From contig CAZSLZ010000153.1 in NCBI GenBank assembly GCA_964607865.1, positions 1 to 6,691 of the forward strand: a stretch of 6,691 nt of DNA, read 5' to 3'. The notes beneath the pieces were generated by a model. The model worked only from the letters and a program-made list of their open reading frames with translations. It was not told the origin of the DNA and searched no databases. Positions 1 through 5,174 of the stretch are shown in pieces (within the stretch, counting starts at the first letter, position 1; the number at the start of each line of letters is the position of its first letter). Both the position numbers and the translations under genes were made by a program. The DNA is from CAZSLZ01 sp964607865 (GTDB lineage Bacteria; Vulcanimicrobiota; JAJTBE01; CAZSLZ01).

Positions 1-803
1 ATTTCCTTTCCTTCATCAATAGAATAATTACCGCTCAAAATATTATATACTTCTTCTACTCCCAGAATCTTGCTTTTCAACAAAACATCTTTATTACCTT
101 TTTTCACCAGTCTATTTACTTCTTCAATGGCTCCCGAAGAAAACATTTTTTCTGTTCTATAATTTATTCTATTATATAAGATTTGCCGGTCGATTTCAAT
201 ACTTATAATAAATGGATATAAATTAACTGGATGAGGTTCGGTTTTGTTATAAAAACCCGAAAAAGGCTTGCCGGTTTTTTCAATAATTTCCATTGCCCTT
301 ATTACCCTTCTCAGATTGTTGGGATGTATTTTCATGGCTGCCGATGGATCCTTTTTCTTCAGGATTTTATAAAACTCTTCTTTGCCAATTTCATTTGCTT
401 TTTTTTCCAGTTGTTTTCTTAATTCCATATCCGGTTCAACATCGGGAAAATCATAAGCTTCTAATATAGCCTTGATATAAAGGTTTGTTCCTCCAACCAG
501 TATGGGTAATTTTCCAAGGGAAACAATTTTCTTAATTATCTGGAAGGCCAATTGCTGAAATGCCGATACGCTGAAGTCTTCGCCCAGATGCATAAATCCG
601 CTGAAATAATGGGGGATATTATCCATCTCTTCGGGGGTAGCCCGGGCGGTTATTATTTGTAATTCCTTGTATATCTGAGCGGAATCAGCGGAGATTATTT
701 CTCCGTTGAACCTTTTTGCGATTTCGATTGCCAATTCCGATTTTCCCGAGGCAGTTGGGCCCAGGACTACAATTATTGGATTCTTGGGGTTGTTGTTGCT
801 CAT
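1..803 (-). CDS. miaA: tRNA dimethylallyltransferase MiaA, C-terminus outside window
   Basis: MiaA transfers a dimethylallyl group from DMAPP to N6 of A37 in tRNAs that read UNN codons; it acts in the cytoplasm. The frame is open from the ATG at 803 down to the window edge, giving 267 visible residues of a family usually about 300-315 long, so the C-terminal tail is missing. Visible motifs are the P-loop GPTASGKS (residues 15-22), GEIISADSAQIYK (34-46, matching the family DSxQ motif), VGGTNLY (103-109), a basic LRRVIRAMEI helix, and a late segment ILGVEEVYNILSG that matches the family GYKEI region. The family stretch usually read as IGTAKP is IITARA here (residues 50-55), a small divergence. 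The ATG follows the upstream yciO-like stop codon after a single base, with no clear Shine-Dalgarno site, so translational coupling is likely. Identification is firm. Confidence 0.97.
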   Translation of the reverse strand, partial: MSNNNPKNPIIVVLGPTASGKSELAIEIAKRFNGEIISADSAQIYKELQIITARATPEEMDNIPHYFSGFMHLGEDFSVSAFQQLAFQIIKKIVSLGKLPILVGGTNLYIKAILEAYDFPDVEPDMELRKQLEKKANEIGKEEFYKILKKKDPSAAMKIHPNNLRRVIRAMEIIEKTGKPFSGFYNKTEPHPVNLYPFIISIEIDRQILYNRINYRTEKMFSSGAIEEVNRLVKKGNKDVLLKSKILGVEEVYNILSGNYSIDEGKE

Positions 804-804
804 C

Positions 805-1422
805 TTAACTGGTAATCAACATCTCGTCAACTTCCCCTTTGCCCTGTCTTACCAGCAACGGGGTTCTGCCTGTCATATCTATTATGGTGGAAAGCTCTGT
901 TTTCAGCAGCCCTCCGTCAATAATAGCGTCAATCTCATCCTTATAATTGTCGTAAATCTTAAACGGGTCACTCACCGGTTCATCCTCATCAATCGATAAA
1001 CTTGTGCTTATAATAGGCCGGCCAAGCTGGGTTACCAACTCCCTTGCCACAATGTTATCAGGGACTCTTATTCCCACAGTTCTACGTTTGTTTAACATAA
1101 GCCTGGGCACGTTATGGGTGGCGGGCAGAATGAAAGTGTAAGGGCCGGGCAATAATTTCTTCATCATCCGGTAAGCTACAGTGTTAACTTTTGCGTATTC
1201 TGCTATATGTGTAAGATCTGAACAAATAAAACTCAATGGCTTGGGCCGGGGCATTTTTTTTATACGGTAAATTCTTTCGATTGCCTTTTTATTGAACAAA
1301 TCACATCCCAGCCCGTAAACCGTGTCGGTGGGGTACGCTATTACCCCCCCGTCACGCAGTATTTCAACGGCGTCAGACAGATACCATAATTCAGGATTGT
1401 AAGGGTCCAGGCTGATTAACAT
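805..1422 (-). CDS. yciO: YciO-type Sua5/YciO/YrdC-family protein
   Basis: This is a 205-residue protein of the Sua5/YrdC (TsaC) fold. TsaC/Sua5 makes threonylcarbamoyl-AMP for the t6A37 tRNA modification; the role of the YciO branch is unsettled. Seen directly: PTDTVYGLGCD (31-41), PGPYTFILP (92-100), VGIRVP (116-121), STSLS (139-143) and VRQGKGEV (191-198). Its length and overall pattern, including the start MLISLDPYNP and the region MMKKLLPGPYTFIL, recall E. coli YciO (206 residues) more than TsaC. From memory, TsaC carries a K-x-R and S-x-N tetrad. Here the K-x-R site reads K55-K56-M57 and the S-x-N site reads S141-L142-S143, so two of four residues differ. I chose the ATG at 1422 because GGAGG lies five bases upstream (1428-1432). 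The frame stays open to 1518, but the extra 32 residues are not family-like. A true t6A role is possible but not supported by these residues. Confidence 0.9.
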   Translation of the reverse strand: MLISLDPYNPELWYLSDAVEILRDGGVIAYPTDTVYGLGCDLFNKKAIERIYRIKKMPRPKPLSFICSDLTHIAEYAKVNTVAYRMMKKLLPGPYTFILPATHNVPRLMLNKRRTVGIRVPDNIVARELVTQLGRPIISTSLSIDEDEPVSDPFKIYDNYKDEIDAIIDGGLLKTELSTIIDMTGRTPLLVRQGKGEVDEMLITS

Positions 1423-1433
1423 TATTACCTCCA
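1423..1433 (-). promoter_or_regulatory. Ribosome binding site fixing the yciO-like start
   Basis: On the minus strand the bases just upstream of the ATG at 1422 read TGGAGGTAATA. GGAGG sits five bases from the start codon. This decides in favour of a 205-residue product over the longer open frame that begins at 1518. Confidence 0.85.
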
Positions 1434-1528
1434 ATGGTAATGCCGGATGGATTGTGCAATGCTTAACAGATGTTGATATTCTTAGAATTAATCCTATTTC
1501 CTTCCATCGGATGCCCAAAAAACCTGAA

Positions 1529-2170
1529 TTATTTCTGAACCATTGGAACGAAAGCTACCCCTCCGTGGTCTTCCAGGTCATAACCATCTTTGGTTTTAGT
1601 TAAAACATATAATTTCTGAACTGAAAAACGAGGCCCCAAAGGCAGAATCATTTTTCCTCCCAGGTCAAGTTGGGATACCAGGTTTTCCGGAACATCCTCG
1701 GGCGCAGCGGTTAATATCATTCTCTGAAAGGGAGCTTCATCTTCCCAGCCTTCATAACCGTCTCCCACCTTGAAATGGATATTGCCGAAACCCAGGCTTT
1801 TCAATTTCTCCCTGGCTTTATCCGCAAGTTTGGCAATTCTTTCTATGGTATAGACTTCCTCGCACAGCTCCGCCAATATGGCAGTCTGATACCCGCTGCC
1901 TGTGCCTATCTCCAGTATTTTTTCATTGCCTTTTATTTCCAGAAGCTCGGTCATCATTGCCACCATATAAGGTTGGGAAATTGTCTGCCCATCGCCAATG
2001 GAAAGAGGGTAGTCTTCATAGGAATGGCCTTGAAACTCGGGTGGGACAAAACTGGCCCTGTCCACATTCATGAAGGCTTCAATAACTTTTTTATCAGTAA
2101 TTCCACGACTAATGAGCTGGTTTTTTACCATGGATTCATTGCTGTTTGCTGAACGAAATAAACCACCCAA
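1529..2170 (-). CDS. pcm: Protein-L-isoaspartate O-methyltransferase
   Basis: Pcm uses S-adenosylmethionine to methylate abnormal L-isoaspartyl residues, starting their repair to normal aspartate; it is a cytoplasmic protein-repair enzyme. The 213-residue length is normal for the family. Visible signatures are SIGDGQTISQPYMVAMM (57-73), the SAM-binding motif I ILEIGTGSGYQTAILAEL (85-102), the acidic YTIER after the second strand (107-111), VGDG (135-138), MILTAAPEDVP (151-161) and GGKMILPLG (171-179). The start is TTG at 2170, supported by an almost ideal Shine-Dalgarno sequence. The first in-frame ATG (residue 14) has no such site. It lies 73 bases after the stop of the ligand-binding reading frame and 106 bases before the yciO-like ATG, all in one direction. 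No terminator is visible on either side, so an operon is likely. Confidence 0.97.
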   Translation of the reverse strand: MGGLFRSANSNESMVKNQLISRGITDKKVIEAFMNVDRASFVPPEFQGHSYEDYPLSIGDGQTISQPYMVAMMTELLEIKGNEKILEIGTGSGYQTAILAELCEEVYTIERIAKLADKAREKLKSLGFGNIHFKVGDGYEGWEDEAPFQRMILTAAPEDVPENLVSQLDLGGKMILPLGPRFSVQKLYVLTKTKDGYDLEDHGGVAFVPMVQK

Positions 2171-2184
2171 TTATATCACCTCTT
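2171..2184 (-). promoter_or_regulatory. Strong ribosome binding site with TTG start of pcm
   Basis: The minus strand reads AAGAGGTGATATAA immediately before TTG. AAGAGGTGAT is closely complementary to the usual bacterial 16S rRNA 3' end and is spaced normally. It justifies choosing a TTG start for pcm. Confidence 0.85.
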
Positions 2185-2243
2185 GAAATTCTTCATAATT
2201 TACAACAGATTCTTCGGCTTGTTTGTTCCATGTTAGGCAGATG
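2171..2243 (-). other. Intergenic gap upstream of pcm
   Basis: This is a 73-base gap between the stop of the ligand-binding reading frame and pcm. It contains the pcm Shine-Dalgarno site and a 7-base direct repeat, ATTCTTC on the plus strand. I see no stem-loop followed by a T-run and no convincing promoter, which favours read-through transcription into pcm. Confidence 0.5.
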
Positions 2244-3314
2244 CTATTTATTGTATAGTTTGAATTGACCGTTTTGAACTGATATGGGTATCAGGGAAAT
2301 CTCTTCCCTGCATCCGTTCTTATCGAAGGAGAGAACACCGGTGGCGCCTAGAAGTTTGTCAGATATTTTCAGTTCTTCCTTAATGTAATCTGCCAACTCA
2401 GTGGGAGTTTCTGCCCCCTTGACAATTGCCTCGGATATGACCAGCATGGAATCATAAGCCATGGCGGATCGAAAGTTGGGGGTGACTCCTCCGTATTTTT
2501 GAAGATATTCCTTAGTGAAATTTTTCTGGGTTTCGAAAGGGGATTCGGGGAAAAAGAAGGATTGAAAAGTCAGCCCTTCTACTGAGTCGCCTCCCTGGGT
2601 AATAAGCTGGTTGGAATAGGTGGCTACCGTGGCCAGATGGATGGTTTTTATACCAGCTTCCTTCATTTTTTTTGCTAGTTTTGCCTGATGCTGATGATAG
2701 CCAACAAAAAAGACCCCGTCGGGATGATATTCCTTTAATTCATCGACTACCGGAGAATAATCGGTTTCTTCCAGGCTCAGATGCAATTCTTTTGTGTCGG
2801 ATTTTTTCAATTCCTTCACGGTATTTAAAAATATTTTTCCATTTATACTGCTGTAAGGGTCAAATTGATCGTAAATTACGGCAATCCGTTTCAAACCCAG
2901 TTCATTTACCGAAAATTCCCCCATTTTTTTGCCCAGATAACGGCCGTCGCCGGAACTTCTGAAAATGTAACTTCCCAGATTCTCCAAATCGGAACAAACT
3001 GCAGTGGGAGCGACCTGGACGATTTTTGATTTCTCAAAAAATGGCGCTGTATTCAGCAGAAAAGATGATCTGACAGGCCCGATAACTGCCAGCAGGCCAT
3101 CATTTTTGCTCACTTCGGTGGCAAGGGCAACAGCTTCGGATAATGATGATTTATCGTCGTAAACTTCTACAACGACCGGAGGTATATCTTCCTTTTTGTT
3201 GTGGTTTTCCTGGGCAAGCCCTATTCCTGCGAGCATCTGCCTGCCTGCTTCAAAATTTTCACCGGTTATGGACAAAAGCGCTCCCACTTTCAGAAAATCC
3301 TTGCCGGATAACAA
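2244..3314 (-). CDS. LivK-type ligand-binding domain, probably the C-terminal half of an amber-interrupted receptor kinase
   Basis: The 356 residues form a complete type I periplasmic-binding fold (Peripla_BP_6, branched-chain amino-acid/amide type). KVGALLSITG (9-18) is the usual first strand of a mature binding protein, followed by AVIGPVRSS (76-84), VAPTAVCSDL (101-110), YIFRSSGDG (116-124), LKRIAVIYDQ (141-150), VEGLTFQS and AMAYDSMLVISEAI. There is no signal peptide or lipobox: the fold starts at residue 9. The only usable in-frame start is a TTG at 3314 with no Shine-Dalgarno site; the first internal ATG (residue 27) is already inside the fold. The frame continues without a break into the kinase upstream except for one TAG. 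I infer that this is the extracytoplasmic sensor of that protein. No permease or ATPase genes are nearby, which argues against a transporter subunit. The ligand is unknown. The stop at 2244-2246 is also TAG. Confidence 0.85.
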   Translation of the reverse strand: MLSGKDFLKVGALLSITGENFEAGRQMLAGIGLAQENHNKKEDIPPVVVEVYDDKSSLSEAVALATEVSKNDGLLAVIGPVRSSFLLNTAPFFEKSKIVQVAPTAVCSDLENLGSYIFRSSGDGRYLGKKMGEFSVNELGLKRIAVIYDQFDPYSSINGKIFLNTVKELKKSDTKELHLSLEETDYSPVVDELKEYHPDGVFFVGYHQHQAKLAKKMKEAGIKTIHLATVATYSNQLITQGGDSVEGLTFQSFFFPESPFETQKNFTKEYLQKYGGVTPNFRSAMAYDSMLVISEAIVKGAETPTELADYIKEELKISDKLLGATGVLSFDKNGCREEISLIPISVQNGQFKLYNK

Positions 3315-3329
3315 TACATGGCTGTTCTA
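3315..3329 (-). other. In-frame amber codon joining kinase and ligand-binding frames
   Basis: Read on the minus strand, the kinase ends ...V-Y-W then TAG (3329-3327). The same frame continues N-S-H-V into the TTG that heads the ligand-binding frame. No other in-frame stop lies between 4670 and 2246. From memory, related TPR-to-binding-domain linkers have an aromatic-hydrophobic-Asn-Asn run here, so the TAG appears to occupy an amino-acid position and not a natural gene end. An out-of-frame ATG at 3319 gives only nine codons before a stop. Confidence 0.9.
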
Positions 3330-4670
3330 CCAGTAAACCTGAACCTCTACATCGGCCTGGTTTGCATATTTGATTTTGGTCAAATAAGACAAAGCCTCGG
3401 TCAGAACCTTTTTATCATTATTATTGTAGCCCTTTTTATATAATTTAATTCCCTTTTTTCTTATTTCAGCCAATTCCTTATCGTGTGAAAGAGCATAAGG
3501 AGAGCGGGGTTCACTGGGGTTGCCGGGTTGGCCTGGTTTTACGGCGTAGCCTTTCAAAACCCATAAAATTGCTAATATTAGAATAAGAATAATTGTCAGG
3601 TTAATCAGCAACTTATTATTAATAAAAGGCTTGCTGGATTTCTTGTCTGAGGCGGTTTTATCGGGCTTTTTTTCCTTCTTTTTTGAACGCCTTTTAAAAT
3701 GGCTTCTGGGTTTTACGGTTTCTGCATTGGGTATGGTTACGGTTTCCCGGGCCTTATCCTGTGTTTCCTCCGGTTTTTCAGTTGAGGTTGATTTCAGTTT
3801 TGCTTCAATTTCTTCAGTTTTCCGGGGTTTTATAAGTCTCCGTTTTGATAATAATTCCCATCGTTGAAGATGGTTGTCTAATACACGGTGAAATTCCCCG
3901 GCGGTGCCGAAACGAATTTCCGGGCGGTAAGCTGTGGCTTTTGCAATAATTTCATCTAACTCCAGGGTAATTTTGGGGTTGATGCTGGAAGCCGGTGGAA
4001 ATTTATACATGTTTTTCAAGTCGGTGGGATCTCTCAATGTGACCATCTGGTGCAGGATTACCCCCACCGGGTAGAGATCGGTTTTTTCATTATATACGTC
4101 CTGGGCAAATTGTTCCGGCGGAGCGTAGCCATGCAGGTTGACTTTCTTTTTCCGGGTTTCCCCTACAGGTTTAAAAAAATGAGAAAGCCCGAAATCGATT
4201 AATCTTATGCCATCGTCGGGGGTAACCATAATATGTGAAGGTTTAAGGTCTTTAAAAACAACAGGAGTGGATTGGGAATGAAGAAAATTTAAAGTATCGG
4301 TAATCTGAATGCATATGCTGACCGCGTCGGGTTCATAAACGGGAACGAAACTGTCTTCGATGAGTTTTCCCAGGTTTCTTCCGGGGATATATTCCATAAC
4401 CAGAAACTGTTGTGTTCCTTTAGTGAAGTAATCGTAAAATTTTGGAATTCCCGGATGTTTCATAGAAACCAAGGCAATGATTCTCTTTTCAAATTTTTTC
4501 ATTGCCACTTTTATTTGATGGGGATTTCGAACCCTTATAGTAAAGGCTTTCAGAATAACTTCCTGGTTGAGGTTGAAGTCCAGGGCGGTATATACGGTGG
4601 AATACTTACTGCTATGTATTATCCCCGTTATTTTATATCGGTTTTTTATTACATTTCCAACATCAAGCAT
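3327..4670 (-). CDS. Membrane-bound Ser/Thr protein kinase-like protein (degenerate), N-terminal half of a receptor
   Basis: The 447-residue frame has a bacterial Hanks-type kinase domain (about 12-270), a Lys/Arg/Ser/Thr-rich juxtamembrane stretch (about 275-352), one transmembrane helix (about 353-372, LLINLTIILILILAILW), a Pro-rich spacer, and a TPR-like helix pair (about 397-445). Retained: the ATP-anchoring Lys in VILKAF (K41), catalytic Asp in KDLKP (D141), DFG (159-161), GYAPPEQF (181-188) and D198. Altered: the Gly-rich loop reads IIHSSKYSTVY with no glycine, the expected helix-C Glu position appears to be R63, HRD is FKD, and the metal-binding Asn after KPS is H146. It may be a weak or atypical kinase or a pseudokinase. 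The basic flank puts the kinase inside the cell and the C-terminus outside. The ATG at 4670 follows GAGG by five bases. The frame ends in TAG and continues in phase into a ligand-binding domain. Confidence 0.88.
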   Translation of the reverse strand: MLDVGNVIKNRYKITGIIHSSKYSTVYTALDFNLNQEVILKAFTIRVRNPHQIKVAMKKFEKRIIALVSMKHPGIPKFYDYFTKGTQQFLVMEYIPGRNLGKLIEDSFVPVYEPDAVSICIQITDTLNFLHSQSTPVVFKDLKPSHIMVTPDDGIRLIDFGLSHFFKPVGETRKKKVNLHGYAPPEQFAQDVYNEKTDLYPVGVILHQMVTLRDPTDLKNMYKFPPASSINPKITLELDEIIAKATAYRPEIRFGTAGEFHRVLDNHLQRWELLSKRRLIKPRKTEEIEAKLKSTSTEKPEETQDKARETVTIPNAETVKPRSHFKRRSKKKEKKPDKTASDKKSSKPFINNKLLINLTIILILILAILWVLKGYAVKPGQPGNPSEPRSPYALSHDKELAEIRKKGIKLYKKGYNNNDKKVLTEALSYLTKIKYANQADVEVQVYW

Positions 4671-4685
4671 AAGGTCCTCGTCGGG

Positions 4686-4952
4686 TTATTCATTTTCTAT
4701 ACATGACTTGCATTTATTTACGGAATCTTTATTGGCCTGATTAATGTTAACCAGGTATTTTCTATACCTGGGGGTTATCCGTTCTACAAAATGGCAGTCG
4801 ATTCTGTGCAGTTTGCCGCTGTTAATATTCAGTACGAATTTTTTGGCGGGTATATTTAACAAAAAAAACAAGAAGAGAAAAAAAATTATTATAAAATCCT
4901 TAATAGCTTTAATAACATTATTGTAGTCTTTTTTCGGCTTGTCCTGTTCCAT
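4686..4952 (-). CDS. Small membrane-anchored protein with Ada-like zinc-binding motif
   Basis: An 88-residue protein: a basic, Lys-rich N-terminus (1-18), one hydrophobic helix (about 19-35, IIIFFLFLFFLLNI), then a compact domain. The domain reads LNINSGKLHRIDC (41-53) and ends NKCKSC (79-84), giving His49, Cys53, Cys81 and Cys84 in an H-x3-C ... C-x2-C arrangement. From family knowledge this matches the small Ada-type metal-binding domain (N-x-x-S-x-K-x-H-x3-C ... C-K-x-C) found at the ends of nucleases and of some surface proteins. The charge pattern suggests that the domain faces outward. The function is unknown: structural zinc, redox or DNA contact are all possible. It is the first gene of the leftward unit, 15 bases before the kinase. 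Its ATG at 4952 has only a weak GGAT upstream. It is a real gene, not a shadow, given the motif, the spacing and the upstream promoter. Confidence 0.78.
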   Translation of the reverse strand: MEQDKPKKDYNNVIKAIKDFIIIFFLFLFFLLNIPAKKFVLNINSGKLHRIDCHFVERITPRYRKYLVNINQANKDSVNKCKSCIENE

Positions 4953-4966
4953 AGTATTTAATATCC

Positions 4967-4984
4967 AGATTGGTTTAACAATCT
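4967..4984. repeat. Inverted repeat, possible operator of the leftward operon
   Basis: AGATTG, a six-base gap, then CAATCT form a perfect 6-base inverted repeat. It lies between the predicted leftward start site and the 88-residue gene, so it would be in the leader or act as a downstream operator. It is short enough to be chance. Confidence 0.3.
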
Positions 4985-4993
4985 AATTCTATT

Positions 4994-5022
4994 TTGTTGA
5001 TATTATTCCTGTAAATTATAAT
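4994..5022 (+). promoter_or_regulatory. Candidate promoter of the rightward gene
   Basis: TTGTTG (4994-4999), a 17-base spacer and a perfect TATAAT (5017-5022) face the response regulator gene. The -35 matches only three of six. The -10 lies inside the spacer of the leftward promoter, so the two sites overlap almost completely. The start site would be near 5029. Confidence 0.5.
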
Positions 5023-5030
5023 GCTGTCAA
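5002..5030 (-). promoter_or_regulatory. Promoter of the leftward operon
   Basis: The minus strand reads TTGACA (5030-5025), then a 17-base spacer, then AATAAT (5007-5002). The -35 box is perfect, the -10 matches five of six, and the spacing is ideal for a sigma-70/SigA promoter. Transcription would begin near 4995, about 43 bases upstream of the 88-residue gene. Confidence 0.75.
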
Positions 5031-5071
5031 ACTTGAATAGAAGGGAAAATCGAACCAAATGCAAATAAAAT

Positions 5072-5113
5072 ACAGTAATACACTGCAGAAATTTCGTGAA
5101 TACCGGTTACTGT
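5072..5113. repeat. Inverted repeat in the rightward leader
   Basis: ACAGTAA (5072-5078) and TTACTGT (5107-5113) are exact inverted copies 28 bases apart. The 8-base palindrome GAAATTTC (5088-5095) lies between them. They could be an RNA stem in the long leader or paired operator half-sites. No known riboswitch fits. Confidence 0.35.
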
Positions 5114-5174
5114 TTCTGACGAATTTATTTTACTCTCTGCGATTGGCGAAAGTTCTGAATTAAAGGTTGAAGTA

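Larger units (their letters stand above)
4953..5174. other. Divergent intergenic control region
   Basis: This 222-base AT-rich region separates the leftward unit from the rightward REC-PAS-DUF835 gene. It holds two overlapping divergent promoter candidates and three short inverted repeats. The rightward leader would be about 145 bases long and the leftward leader about 40 bases. I see no coding frame with a ribosome binding site, and no riboswitch that I recognise. Confidence 0.7.

Noticed and set aside
231..999. Plus-strand open frames at 231-422 and 706-999
   Set aside because: They are antisense to miaA and the yciO-like gene, have no ribosome binding sites, and show no domain pattern.
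1423..1518. A 32-residue N-terminal extension of the YciO-like protein from an ATG at 1518
   Set aside because: The extension has no family resemblance, and a textbook GGAGG site five bases before the ATG at 1422 marks the real start.
2190..2246. Read-through of the second TAG (2244-2246) as well
   Set aside because: It would add only 16 residues with no domain character before a TGA; the binding fold is already complete, so this TAG looks like a normal stop.
3290..3319. The ATG at 3319 on the minus strand as the start of the ligand-binding gene
   Set aside because: It is out of frame with the binding domain and meets a stop after nine codons.
1775..4926. Plus-strand open frames at 1775-2152, 2672-2962, 3143-3373, 3631-3867, 4410-4706 and 4744-4926
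   Set aside because: They are opposite to well-supported minus-strand genes and have low-complexity or non-protein-like translations.
4997..5022. TTGATA as the -35 box for the rightward TATAAT
   Set aside because: The spacer would be only 14 bases; TTGTTG at 4994 gives 17, although it is a weaker box.
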